In this document: one piece after another, positions 1 through 6,681 of the stretch | Position numbering within the stretch: position 1 is the first letter of the stretch | How the letters are laid out: the number at the start of each line of letters is the position of its first letter | IMG/VR virus record: IMGVR_UViG_3300043435_000090 | Span: 1-26,475 of that record | Length of the DNA stretch: 26,475 nt | Strand: one strand, 5' to 3' | Source of the DNA: a virus | Notes under the pieces: model-generated | What the model was told of the DNA's origin: nothing | What the model saw: the letters and a program-made list of their open reading frames with translations, nothing else | Database searches by the model: none | Translations under genes and position numbers: made by a program

Positions 1-10
1 AATTAAACTA

Positions 11-184
11 ATGAAAATAACATATACATCTTACGGAACAACAACAACAATAGAAATGGAAAATGATGGAATTGATATTGATGAATTAGGGCAAGTGCTT
101 TATAATATTTGTTTAACACAAGGTTGGCATCCAGAATTATTAAAATCAATATTTAAAAAGAATGTAACTAATGGCGAAAGTTAA
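11..184 (+). CDS. small hypothetical phage protein (57 aa)
   Basis: The ATG at 11 opens a 57-residue frame ending in TAA at 184, rich in Thr near the N-terminus (a TTTT run) and acidic in the middle. It overlaps the next start at 171 by 14 bases, which is the tight spacing seen throughout this early cluster. I recognise no family. The window edge lies only 10 bases upstream, so its promoter is not seen here. If the sequence is circular, the promoter would be the one near 26289. Existence as a gene is fairly likely from the overlap and codon use; function is unknown. Confidence 0.55.
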   Translation: MKITYTSYGTTTTIEMENDGIDIDELGQVLYNICLTQGWHPELLKSIFKKNVTNGES

Positions 185-434
185 AGAAGAAAAGTTTGTG
201 CCTAAACCTGATGAAGTAAATGCAATGAGTTTATGTTGGAAAAATGATTTAGCTTATGTTATTAAACCAGCAAAAACTGCAAATAGGTATAATGTTATAA
301 AGTATCAAATAAGCAATTACAATGAAATATTTTACTATAAAGAAAACAATGTAAATGCAGAATTTACAGAATATGAAGGATTAAAAAAAACAATGGAATT
401 ATATAAGTTTCACGCTAAAAGATTTAAACAATGA
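171..434 (+). CDS. hypothetical phage early protein (87 aa)
   Basis: This 87-residue soluble, Lys/Glu-rich protein starts with ATG at 171 inside the preceding gene and ends at 434, overlapping the next gene's ATG (431) in an ATGA arrangement that implies translational coupling. The N-terminal third is highly charged and the centre alternates Tyr and Asn, with many Lys. There is no membrane segment, signal peptide or motif I can name. It sits next to a DUF3310 gene in an early cluster of small genes, so an accessory or host-modulating role is possible, but that is inference from location only. Confidence 0.7.
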   Translation: MAKVKEEKFVPKPDEVNAMSLCWKNDLAYVIKPAKTANRYNVIKYQISNYNEIFYYKENNVNAEFTEYEGLKKTMELYKFHAKRFKQ

Positions 435-652
435 CACCAATACACTACGACAATAAAAAGAACTACGATGTTATAGACTTTATTAAAGACTATGATTTAA
501 ACTTTAATGAAGGAAATGTAATTAAATATGTAGCAAGAGCAAAACACAAAGGAACGCATATAAAAGACTTGGAAAAAGCAATAGATTATTTAGAAAGAGA
601 ATTACAACATTTAAGAAAAGAACAAGAACAATGGATAGAGAAACAAAAATAG
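431..652 (+). CDS. DUF3310 family protein
   Basis: This is a 73-residue protein of the DUF3310 family, common in phages of Gram-positive bacteria and Bacteroidetes. It shows the family pattern: HYDN near the N-terminus (residues 5-8), a DVIDFIKDY segment, then GNVIKYVARAKHKG (about 28-41) and DLEKAIDYLERE (about 46-57). The family's role is not firmly established; some members are annotated as nucleotide-kinase-like without biochemical proof. It overlaps the previous gene by 4 bases and the next ORF by about 20 bases. The family call is confident; the function is unknown. Confidence 0.85.
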   Translation: MTPIHYDNKKNYDVIDFIKDYDLNFNEGNVIKYVARAKHKGTHIKDLEKAIDYLERELQHLRKEQEQWIEKQK

Positions 653-798
653 AATTTGAAACTTTACAATTAGAATTTATATTAACAAATCTATTAAAGA
701 AAAGGGAAGTATTATATTTAAAAGGTTTAAATGATGAAAAGATAAATGATAAGATAAGAGCAATACAACACAAATTGCGATTTGCAAATCAGGGATAG
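631..798 (+). CDS. small hypothetical protein, last gene of the first early unit (55 aa)
   Basis: The ATG at 631 lies within the end of the DUF3310 gene and opens a 55-residue, mostly helical, charged frame ending in TAG at 798. The stop codon forms part of the left arm of a rho-independent terminator, so this is the last gene of its transcription unit. Its composition (alternating Leu/Ile with Lys/Glu) suggests a short coiled coil. No family is recognised. Support comes from the overlap upstream and the terminator placed directly at its end. Confidence 0.6.
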   Translation: MDRETKIEFETLQLEFILTNLLKKREVLYLKGLNDEKINDKIRAIQHKLRFANQG

Positions 799-820
799 TT
801 TAACAGCTATCCTTTTTTAT
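793..820 (+). terminator. rho-independent terminator closing the first early unit
   Basis: GGATAG (793-798) pairs perfectly with CTATCC (807-812) around an 8-base loop and is followed by six T residues (813-818). The left arm includes the stop codon of the preceding gene. It separates this unit from the promoter at 868. Confidence 0.8.
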
Positions 821-828
821 TTTAAAAC

Positions 829-875
829 TTTAACATTTCATTAACACTTTTATATTAATAACTTGTTTATATTTG
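829..875 (+). promoter_or_regulatory. early promoter: GTTAAA-type element (inverted) plus TAnnTTTG -7 box
   Basis: TATATTTG at 868-875 fits the Bacteroidetes -7 consensus TAnnTTTG, 27 bases before the ATG at 903. Upstream, TTTAACATTTCATTAAC (829-845) is the reverse complement, with one mismatch, of the GTTAAAGAAATGTTAAA element found at two other promoters (6677 and 26246). It follows a terminator and precedes the long early operon. The promoter call rests on the known consensus; the upstream element as a protein site is inference. Confidence 0.65.
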
Positions 876-902
876 CTAAACAATTTAAAACAAATAAAAA
901 TT

Positions 903-1031
903 ATGAAAGCAAAATTACTACAAGAATTAAAAGATTTAGAGTTAAGTTTTAAATCTGGAAAAAGTGGAATGACAACAAATGAATATTGTTCTTACTACTA
1001 TCAATTATCACAAAAAATTAAAAACAATTAA
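903..1031 (+). CDS. small hypothetical early protein (42 aa)
   Basis: This 42-residue frame is the first gene after the early promoter. It starts MKAKLLQELKDLEL, an amphipathic helix, and continues with a Ser/Gly/Lys stretch and a Tyr-rich end (YYYQLSQKI). Its stop at 1031 is followed 11 bases later by the next ATG. The same spacing and leader style (AAAAACAAACATTATGAAAAC) occurs before the last gene of the window at 26320. Family and function are not recognised. Confidence 0.55.
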   Translation: MKAKLLQELKDLELSFKSGKSGMTTNEYCSYYYQLSQKIKNN

Positions 1032-1042
1032 AAACAAACATT

Positions 1043-1132
1043 ATGAAAACATTATTAAAAGAATTTGCATTAGCATTATTATTATGGGTTGTATTTTTCA
1101 CAGGTTCATTAATCCTTTTAAACGTAATTTAG
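1043..1132 (+). CDS. single-pass membrane microprotein (29 aa)
   Basis: This 29-residue frame is nearly all one hydrophobic helix: LALLLWVVFFTGSLILLNV (about 10-28) after a short charged start MKTLLKEF. Such very small membrane proteins are common in phage early regions, where some interfere with host envelope functions, but nothing here shows which role applies. It is followed at once by another membrane microprotein at 1134, with its TAG stop a single base from that ATG. Moderate confidence that it is translated. Confidence 0.5.
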   Translation: MKTLLKEFALALLLWVVFFTGSLILLNVI

Positions 1133-1133
1133 T

Positions 1134-1250
1134 ATGACACCACAAGAAAAAAAAGAATTAGATTATGTTTTAAAAACAGCAACAAAAGTTTTAATAGGAA
1201 CAATTATTTTAGCAGTAGTATTATTAACAATAACAATTATAAAATTATGA
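1134..1250 (+). CDS. single-pass membrane microprotein (38 aa)
   Basis: The 38-residue frame has a charged N-terminus (MTPQEKKELD) and one strongly hydrophobic segment, about residues 20-37 (LIGTIILAVVLLTITIIK), predicting an N-in or N-out single-pass inner-membrane protein. Its TGA overlaps the ATG of the next gene at 1247 (ATGA), supporting real translation and coupling. Together with the 29-residue protein just upstream it forms a pair of tiny membrane proteins in the early operon. Function unknown. Confidence 0.55.
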   Translation: MTPQEKKELDYVLKTATKVLIGTIILAVVLLTITIIKL

Positions 1251-1450
1251 AAACACAAATTATTACAAAATTAGATATACTTTTAGGTTTACAAAGTGAT
1301 GATAATATATATCAAAAAACTTTAATCAATTCAATTAAGCAAGATTTAATTGTAGAATGGAATGCATCAGATGATTATGCACAACAAATTAGAGAAGTAT
1401 TAGATATGGATAACACTTATGATTTATTAAACAACATTAAAATAAGATAA
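1247..1450 (+). CDS. hypothetical early protein (67 aa)
   Basis: This 67-residue acidic, Asp/Asn/Ile-rich protein is coupled by ATGA to the membrane microprotein before it and ends one base before the RecE-like nuclease gene. It has no transmembrane segment or Cys cluster. I recognise no family. The position immediately before a recombination nuclease is suggestive only of a role in DNA metabolism or its control. Confidence 0.65.
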   Translation: MKTQIITKLDILLGLQSDDNIYQKTLINSIKQDLIVEWNASDDYAQQIREVLDMDNTYDLLNNIKIR

Positions 1451-1451
1451 G

Positions 1452-2216
1452 ATGATAACAACTTTTGATAACAAACAATGGAACCGTCAAGAATTACTTG
1501 ACAATATGTATGATGATAGTTTCTACTATGGATATTTAGGCAAAAATGCATTAAGCAGTTCATCAGCAAAGATGCTTATATCTTCACCTAAAACATATAA
1601 ATATGTTACACAATATGGTTCTGATGAAAGCCAAGCATTACGTGATGGTAAATTATTTCATACAATGATATTAGAACCACATAAGTTAAATGATTTAGTA
1701 ATTGTAGATGTAGCAACTAAAGCTGGAAAAGAATATAAATTAGCAAAAGAACAAGGTTTAGAAGTATACACAAGAAAAGAATATAATGATGCTGAAAGAT
1801 TAACTGATGCTTTATCAAAAAACAATGAAGTAATGTCTTTAATGAGTAAATCACAAACAGAAATACCAGCTATTGAAATGATTGATGGCATTCCATTTAG
1901 AGCAAAAGCAGATATCTTAAAGCCAAATATGATTATAGATTTAAAAACTACAACAGGTGTTAAAGACTTTAGATATAGTGCTGATAAATATAGCTACGAT
2001 TTACAAGCATATTTATATAAAAAGATGTTTGGTGTTGATGACTTTCTTTTTGTTGCAATAGACAAAGGAAGTTTAGATATAGCAATATTTGAATGTAGTG
2101 ATGAATTTTACGCTAAAGGTGAAGCAAAGTTAGAACAAGCAATATCTAATTATAAATATTTCTTTGGTGAAGAAGATATGGATTTAAATCAATATGTATT
2201 AAGAGGAATATTATAA
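1452..2216 (+). CDS. RecE-like PD-(D/E)XK exonuclease
   Basis: This 254-residue protein resembles the phage exonuclease VIII/RecE nuclease domain, which resects double-stranded DNA 5' to 3' to feed single-strand annealing recombination. Visible motifs are RDGKLFHTMILEP (about 64-76, with the family's conserved His70), KAD (152-154) followed by DLKTT (163-167), giving the D...DxK metal site, and QAYLY (185-189), the QxxxY motif. An N-terminal SSSSAKMLISSP stretch matches the start of such domains. The length suits a stand-alone nuclease. No single-strand annealing protein of the RecT/Erf/Redbeta type follows; the next gene, 3 bases on, is an ABC-ATPase/GNAT fusion. Nuclease family is confident; the recombination partner is open. 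Confidence 0.85.
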   Translation: MITTFDNKQWNRQELLDNMYDDSFYYGYLGKNALSSSSAKMLISSPKTYKYVTQYGSDESQALRDGKLFHTMILEPHKLNDLVIVDVATKAGKEYKLAKEQGLEVYTRKEYNDAERLTDALSKNNEVMSLMSKSQTEIPAIEMIDGIPFRAKADILKPNMIIDLKTTTGVKDFRYSADKYSYDLQAYLYKKMFGVDDFLFVAIDKGSLDIAIFECSDEFYAKGEAKLEQAISNYKYFFGEEDMDLNQYVLRGIL

Positions 2217-2219
2217 GCT

Positions 2220-3356
2220 ATGAAAATAAATTTAACACATAAAATAAACAATGATAAGTATACAGAATATATTTATGAAGCATTTGATATACAAAACAAA
2301 GAACAATCAAATGTAATTGTTGAAGCTAATTTAGAACATTTACCTAAAGAATGGAACATAGGTGTTGTTTATGGTGGTTCTGGTACAGGTAAAACTACTA
2401 TATTAAAAAACTACTTTAAAAAAGAAATGGACAAATCATATTTTGATAATTCTAAATCTTTAATCAGTAACTTTGATTGGTTAGAACCTAAAGATGCTAC
2501 ATTTTTATTATCAGCTATGGGTTTAAGTTCTGTACCAACTTGGTTAAGACCATTTAATACTTTGTCAAATGGTGAACAATACAGAGCAAATTTAGCTTAT
2601 ATTGTAGGAAGTGCATCAGAAAATGAAGTTATATTAATTGATGAATATACATCAGTAGTTGATAGAGATGTTGCTAAAGCTATGTCTAATGCTTTACAAA
2701 AGTATATTAGAAGAACTAATAAAAGAATTGTTTTAGCATCTTGCCATTTTGATATTATGGAATGGTTGCAACCTGATTGGATATATTCACCATCTAAAGG
2801 GCGTCTTGAAATAGCGCCATCACTTCGGCAACCAAAAATTGAACTTCAGATTGTTCGATGTAGATATGAAACTTGGAACTTATTCAAACAACATCATTAT
2901 TTAACTGAAGATTTAAATAAAGCTGCTAATAATTATTTAGTTTTATGGAATGAACAACCAATTTGTTTTATAGGTGTATTACCTTTTCCTGGTGTTGGTG
3001 ATGAAAAAACAAGAAGAATTAGTAGAATAGTAGTATTGCCAGATTTTCAAGGTTTAGGATTAGGTAAAAGCATTTTAAATTATATATCTTCATTATATGC
3101 AAAAGAAGAAAGTACAATGTATATTAGAACAATGTCACCAGCTTTAGGATTAGCTTTAGCAAAAGATAAAAATTGGATTGCAACTTCTTCAAATTTAAAA
3201 ATACCTGGACAGGATTCAAGTGGTAGAAAAATGATTGAAAGACCAAGTTATAGTTATAAATATATTGGTGAAATATCAAATGATGATAGTTCAATAATTA
3301 AATTTAAAAGTGAAGTTTATAAAGATGTAGCACAAAATCAAATATCAATGTTTTAA
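2220..3356 (+). CDS. ABC-type ATPase fused to a GNAT-type acyltransferase domain (COG2401-like)
   Basis: This 378-residue protein has two domains. Residues 1-195 are a compact soluble ABC ATPase: Walker A GGSGTGKTT (52-60), signature LSNGEQ (115-120), Walker B VILIDEY (137-143) with Glu142, and a switch His176. There is no membrane segment. Residues 205-350 are a GNAT domain: HHYLTEDLN (225-233), a central strand ending IGVLPF, then RISRIVVLPDFQGLGLGKSI (266-285), whose QGLGLG is the acyl-CoA pyrophosphate loop. COG2401 is known for this fusion in archaea, bacteria and phages, without a settled biochemical role. The HHYL region recalls Mom-type DNA-modifying GNATs, which is inference. It is 3 bases after the RecE-like gene and shares TAATG with the next. 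Confidence 0.85.
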   Translation: MKINLTHKINNDKYTEYIYEAFDIQNKEQSNVIVEANLEHLPKEWNIGVVYGGSGTGKTTILKNYFKKEMDKSYFDNSKSLISNFDWLEPKDATFLLSAMGLSSVPTWLRPFNTLSNGEQYRANLAYIVGSASENEVILIDEYTSVVDRDVAKAMSNALQKYIRRTNKRIVLASCHFDIMEWLQPDWIYSPSKGRLEIAPSLRQPKIELQIVRCRYETWNLFKQHHYLTEDLNKAANNYLVLWNEQPICFIGVLPFPGVGDEKTRRISRIVVLPDFQGLGLGKSILNYISSLYAKEESTMYIRTMSPALGLALAKDKNWIATSSNLKIPGQDSSGRKMIERPSYSYKYIGEISNDDSSIIKFKSEVYKDVAQNQISMF

Positions 3357-3583
3357 TGAATGATATAGCAACAGAACATTATAATATTACATTATATGAA
3401 ATAGAGCAAGGAATGACTATTGAACAAATAAGGTTTATATTAAAAGAATATGAAGCAGCAGAATTATATGAAGAATGTCAGGGAATACATTTAGCATTAG
3501 AAATAGTATTATTTAACATACTAACAGAATTAATAAAACAAAGTAAAAAACAAAAAATAAAAATTAGATGGAAACGCAAATAA
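3356..3583 (+). CDS. hypothetical early protein (75 aa)
   Basis: The start overlaps the stop of the ATPase/GNAT gene (TAATG) and the end overlaps the next gene by 16 bases, so the three are translationally linked. The first 60 residues are acidic and helical; the last 15 are strongly basic (KQSKKQKIKIRWKRK), a tail that could contact nucleic acid or membrane. No family recognised. The acidic body plus basic tail and the neighbours suggest an accessory to DNA metabolism, but this is only inference. Confidence 0.65.
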   Translation: MNDIATEHYNITLYEIEQGMTIEQIRFILKEYEAAELYEECQGIHLALEIVLFNILTELIKQSKKQKIKIRWKRK

Positions 3584-4104
3584 CATTACAATTAAAAAAA
3601 GCAATACAAGAAATAACAGGTGTAGATATAAATGAAGTTACACGTAAAAGAGAAACAATAGAAGCACGTGCAATCTACTATAAAGTATTAAAGCAAATAG
3701 ATAAAAAGAAGTCATTAAAATCTATTGGTGCATCAGTAGGAAAAGACCACGCAACAGTATTACATTCATTAAAGAACTATGATATGTTTGAGCAGTTTAA
3801 TCCAACACTAAAACTATTCAGAAAACAAATAATGCAAAAATTAAATTATAAACCAATAGAATACTTTGGTAATATATCTAATGAACAAGAAATAGAAAGA
3901 TTAAATGTTTATATATTTAATATGGAACAAGAAATAGAAAGTTTAAAAGAAACAATTACTAACCTACAAAAACCAAGAAACAATTACAACATAGTAAACA
4001 ACATACAACAATTACTAATAGAAACAGAAGGTAAAGAACAACAAGAATTAATTATAGAAAGATTACAAGCAGTTTATAGAATGAATAAAAACATTAAACT
4101 TTAA
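3568..4104 (+). CDS. protein with DnaA domain IV-like DNA-binding region and C-terminal coiled coil
   Basis: Residues 10-70 of this 178-residue protein match the C-terminal DNA-binding domain of DnaA: a TRKRETIEARAIYYKVLK helix pair (about 25-42), then SIGASVGKDHATVLHSLKN (about 52-70), which corresponds to the DnaA signature GRDHxTVLHA used to read DnaA boxes. The AAA+ domain is absent. The remainder (about 75-178) is Asn/Gln/Glu-rich and coiled-coil-like. Stand-alone DnaA-C proteins occur in phages and may bind the phage origin or compete with host DnaA; which applies here is not visible. The start at 3568 overlaps the previous gene. Domain call is confident. Confidence 0.8.
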   Translation: METQITLQLKKAIQEITGVDINEVTRKRETIEARAIYYKVLKQIDKKKSLKSIGASVGKDHATVLHSLKNYDMFEQFNPTLKLFRKQIMQKLNYKPIEYFGNISNEQEIERLNVYIFNMEQEIESLKETITNLQKPRNNYNIVNNIQQLLIETEGKEQQELIIERLQAVYRMNKNIKL

Positions 4105-4108
4105 TAAG

Positions 4109-4216
4109 ATGAGAATAGAAACAAACTACACAGACAAATTTAGTTTAGGAATTGTAATTGGTAAAAATGAAATATCAATAGCATTAGTATTAGTAATAAT
4201 AGATATAAAATTTTAA
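4109..4216 (+). CDS. possible small hydrophobic protein (35 aa)
   Basis: An ATG 4 bases after the DnaA-like gene opens a 35-residue frame ending 3 bases before the next gene. The C-terminal half (EISIALVLVIIDIKF) is hydrophobic and could be a short membrane helix. It fills an otherwise empty 115-base gap in a densely packed operon, which is the main argument for it. No family recognised and translation is uncertain. Confidence 0.4.
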   Translation: MRIETNYTDKFSLGIVIGKNEISIALVLVIIDIKF

Positions 4217-4219
4217 TTT

Positions 4220-4450
4220 ATGGCAGATATAGCAAAATGTAATGACGCATTATGTCCATCAAAAAAATACTGTTACAGGTTTACAGCACCAGCATCAGAA
4301 GTATGGCAATCTTATGGAATGTTTAATAGAGAAGATGACGCAGATAATTGTGATATGTTTTGGCCAAATGGTAAATGTAAACATTGCAATTTAGAAAATG
4401 ATAATCATAAAATTAGTTGTCCAATAATGAAAATACAAGTGAACTTATGA
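4220..4450 (+). CDS. Cys-rich small phage protein
   Basis: This 76-residue protein has nine cysteines spaced in an order typical of a zinc- or metal-binding small phage family: C7, CPSKKYC (12-18), CDMFWPNGKCKHC (44-56) and a final C67. The CYRFTAPASEVWQSY region is a pattern I associate with small Bacteroidetes phage proteins of unknown role. It overlaps the next gene by ATGA. Metal binding is inferred from the Cys pairs; no activity can be assigned. Confidence 0.75.
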   Translation: MADIAKCNDALCPSKKYCYRFTAPASEVWQSYGMFNREDDADNCDMFWPNGKCKHCNLENDNHKISCPIMKIQVNL

Positions 4451-4647
4451 CAACATTAGAAAAAGCAAATGAATTGTACAGTAAGTATGATGATTTATTA
4501 AATAAAGATTTTATCAATCCTATTGTATTTGATAATCAATTAAAACAATGTGCTTTAATAGCAGTTGATGAAATATTAAATACAGATATATTTTCAACAA
4601 CAGAAGATTTTTATAAGAAAGTAAAAAAAGAAATAGAAAACTTATGA
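4447..4647 (+). CDS. hypothetical early protein (66 aa)
   Basis: I place the start at the ATG at 4447, which overlaps the previous TGA (ATGA), rather than the in-frame TTG at 4417 that lies well inside the Cys-rich gene. The product is a 66-residue acidic helical protein (TTLEKANELYSKYDDLL, then a Glu/Lys-rich end). It is coupled by another ATGA to the following ORF. No family or function recognised. Confidence 0.65.
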   Translation: MTTLEKANELYSKYDDLLNKDFINPIVFDNQLKQCALIAVDEILNTDIFSTTEDFYKKVKKEIENL

Positions 4648-4787
4648 CACCACAATATAGAGCAAAAATACTTTACAATAAGTATAGCAAAGAATATAAT
4701 AGATTTGTTGTAGCTGGTTATATTAAACAAGGTTTAGATGAATGGAAACAAATAGCTATTGAATTAGCAAAGTTATATAAACAATAA
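4644..4787 (+). CDS. hypothetical early protein (47 aa)
   Basis: A 47-residue basic, Tyr-rich frame coupled by ATGA to the gene before it and the last member of the early operon before the terminase leader. It reads MTPQYRAKILYNKYSKEY at the start and ends in a short helix. No family recognised; the coupling and coding-like composition support it as a gene. Confidence 0.55.
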   Translation: MTPQYRAKILYNKYSKEYNRFVVAGYIKQGLDEWKQIAIELAKLYKQ

Positions 4788-4789
4788 AT

Positions 4790-4830
4790 AAAAACTATTA
4801 TTTTTAAATCAATAATGATTTTAATTGATT
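4790..4830 (+). promoter_or_regulatory. late-type leader element before terminase, with an 8-codon leader ORF
   Basis: TTATTTTTAAAT (4798-4809) matches the core of the T-arm/A-arm leader found before four structural genes (6993, 14375, 16145, 18385). An ATG at 4815, at the distance where those genes start, opens an 8-residue frame (MILIDYGR) that stops at 4841, 11 bases into the terminase small-subunit gene. The element is shorter than the other copies. Late-promoter function is inference. Confidence 0.4.
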
Positions 4831-5088
4831 ATGGAAGATAAAAGAAAATACAACGGGGGAAATTTAAATGCTGGTCGTAAACCAAAAGCAGAAGAAGTAG
4901 CATTGATTGAGAAATTAACACCATTAGAACCTTTAGCATTTGCAGCATTAGAAAAAGGATTAGCAAATGGTGATTTTAAATTCACACAACTATTTTATAA
5001 TTACTATGCTGGTAAACCAAGAGAAACAAAAGATATAACTTTAACAAATGAACAACCTATCTTTAATATTGATTTAGATGATGTTTAA
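4831..5088 (+). CDS. terS: terminase small subunit (probable)
   Basis: This 85-residue protein sits 11 bases before the large terminase gene. It begins with a basic NGGNLNAGRKPK segment, followed by two to three helices (EEVALIEKLTPLEPLAFAAL, then FKFTQLFYNYYAGKPRE). The GRKP start and the YYAGKP element are typical of small terminase or packaging DNA-recognition proteins of Bacteroidetes phages. It would bind the packaging site and load the large subunit. I use the ATG at 4831; an in-frame TTG at 4825 adds two residues. It is short for a TerS, so the call rests on context as well as sequence. Confidence 0.65.
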   Translation: MEDKRKYNGGNLNAGRKPKAEEVALIEKLTPLEPLAFAALEKGLANGDFKFTQLFYNYYAGKPRETKDITLTNEQPIFNIDLDDV

Positions 5089-5099
5089 GCAATAGTTTT

Positions 5100-6266
5100 A
5101 TGGAATTTATACTTACTACTGCAATCAAAAAGTTATTGCGTTTAAAGAAACGTATTAAGGTTATTAGAGGTGGAACATCAGCTGGTAAAACATTTGGTAT
5201 TCTACCTTTACTAATTGATAAAGCAATTAAAGAACCTAATTTAGAAATAAGTGTAGTATCTGAAAGCATACCACATTTGCGTAGAGGTGCATTAAAAGAC
5301 TTTTTAAAGATTATAATGGCACTTGGTAGGTATAATGATGCACAGTTTAATAAAAGTACTTTAAAATACACATTTGCAAATGGAAGTTATATTGAATTCT
5401 TTAGTGTAGACCAACCAGATAAATTAAGAGGTGCAAGAAGAACAATCTTATATGTTAATGAGTGCAACAATATAGATTTTGAAAGTTACTATCAATTAGC
5501 AATTAGAACATCAGGTGATATATGGTTGGACTATAATCCTACTTCAGCATTTTGGGTTGATAAAGAAATACTAACGCAATCAGATGTAGACTTTATTACA
5601 TTGACTTATTTAGATAATGAAGCATTATCAGAAACAATAGTTCAAGAAATAGAAGCAGCAAAAGTAAAAGCATTAACTTCTACATATTGGTCAAACTGGT
5701 GGCAAGTTTATGGTTTAGGTCAAACAGGTTCTTTAGAAGGTGTATGTATTCCAGATTGGCAAGAAATAGATTTACCACAAGATGCAAGAATATTATGTTA
5801 TGGAATGGACTTTGGTTATAGTAATGACCCAACAAGTTTAGTAACTATGTACAAATATAATGATGCTTATATATTTGATGAAGTGATTTATAAGAAGGGA
5901 TTATTGAATAGTGAAATATCAAATTTATTAAAAGCAAATAATGTAAACGAAATTGTTTACGCTGATAGTGCTGAACCAAAATCAATAGCTGAATTAAATA
6001 GTTATGGTCACAATGTGTTACCAGTTACAAAAGGAAAAGATAGTATCTTATTTGGTCTTAATTTAATTAATCAAAACAAAGTTTATGTTACAAGTAGAAG
6101 CAAGAACTTAATTAACGAATTGAGAAACTACATTTGGCAAACAGATAAGACTGGAATTAAAATGAATAGACCAATAGATGCTTATAATCACGCAATAGAT
6201 GCTATGCGTTATGCAATGACAAGTCAATTAGAAAATCCACACAAAGGAAACTATTTTATATACTAA
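5100..6266 (+). CDS. terL: terminase large subunit (packaging ATPase/nuclease)
   Basis: This 388-residue protein powers DNA packaging into proheads and cuts the concatemer. The ATPase domain shows Walker A RGGTSAGKTF (23-32), an adenine-side motif around SVVSESIPHLRRG, and Walker B LYVNECN (117-123) with catalytic Glu121. The coupling motif DYNPTS lies at 144-149. The RNase H-like nuclease domain carries three acidic residues: Asp237 in MDFGYSNDP, Asp289 in YADSAEP, and Asp367 in HAIDAMRYA. The length is on the short side but complete for the PBSX/Terminase_3-like group. It shares TAATG with the small gene after it. Confidence 0.95.
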   Translation: MEFILTTAIKKLLRLKKRIKVIRGGTSAGKTFGILPLLIDKAIKEPNLEISVVSESIPHLRRGALKDFLKIIMALGRYNDAQFNKSTLKYTFANGSYIEFFSVDQPDKLRGARRTILYVNECNNIDFESYYQLAIRTSGDIWLDYNPTSAFWVDKEILTQSDVDFITLTYLDNEALSETIVQEIEAAKVKALTSTYWSNWWQVYGLGQTGSLEGVCIPDWQEIDLPQDARILCYGMDFGYSNDPTSLVTMYKYNDAYIFDEVIYKKGLLNSEISNLLKANNVNEIVYADSAEPKSIAELNSYGHNVLPVTKGKDSILFGLNLINQNKVYVTSRSKNLINELRNYIWQTDKTGIKMNRPIDAYNHAIDAMRYAMTSQLENPHKGNYFIY

Positions 6267-6415
6267 TGAGTTACGGACAAATAATAGCAGCAATACAATG
6301 TTACATTCATCACGTTAAAGGTGTTGAAGTACAAATTAACTTACCAAGAAACGTAGGTGAAATTAAAAAAATGCAACAAATGTATAATATAGCAAGTGCT
6401 TACCTTTCATTGTAG
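6266..6415 (+). CDS. small hypothetical protein (49 aa)
   Basis: The ATG overlaps the terminase stop (TAATG), giving a 49-residue frame with a helical start (SYGQIIAAIQCYIHHVKG) and a second helix containing two Met-Gln pairs. It has no recognisable family. Being coupled to terminase suggests late expression. A small DNA-packaging or head accessory role is only a guess from position. Confidence 0.55.
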   Translation: MSYGQIIAAIQCYIHHVKGVEVQINLPRNVGEIKKMQQMYNIASAYLSL

Positions 6416-6456
6416 GATAACTATTAAAATCAACGTTTATCTTTACACAAAAAGTA

Positions 6457-6681
6457 ATGAAAGAAGAAGAAGATATATTTGAACATATGGAATTTGAAGC
6501 AGCAGATACAAGATATGAAATAATATCTATGTGCAATAATGCTTTAAATGCAGTTGAAGGATTTGATACGTATATGATTGATGAAAAAGACACGTATAAG
6601 ATTAAAGAAATAAAAAGAAAGTGTTTAGCTTTAATTGATTTGCATATTGGAATGATGTATGATGAAAATTTTGATAGTTAA
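6457..6681 (+). CDS. hypothetical acidic protein (74 aa)
   Basis: A 74-residue acidic helical protein (MKEEEDIFEHMEFEAADTRY), Met-rich at both ends. It follows a 41-base gap and its stop overlaps the GTTAAA-type element of the promoter at 6677. TATCTTTA, close to a -7 box, lies about 6437, but its last base is off-consensus. No family or function recognised. Confidence 0.6.
   Translation: MKEEEDIFEHMEFEAADTRYEIISMCNNALNAVEGFDTYMIDEKDTYKIKEIKRKCLALIDLHIGMMYDENFDS

Noticed and set aside
522-773. Hydrophobic open frame on the - strand opposite the DUF3310 region
   Set aside because: It is the complement of Lys/Glu-rich coding sequence, which always yields Phe/Leu runs; no start signals.
4417-4446. 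TTG start at 4417 extending the 66-residue protein by ten residues
   Set aside because: It would lie well inside the Cys-rich gene; the ATG at 4447 has the ATGA overlap used throughout.
6431-6444. TATCTTTA before the gene at 6457 as a promoter
   Set aside because: The last base departs from TAnnTTTG and no upstream element is present; such AT strings are common here.
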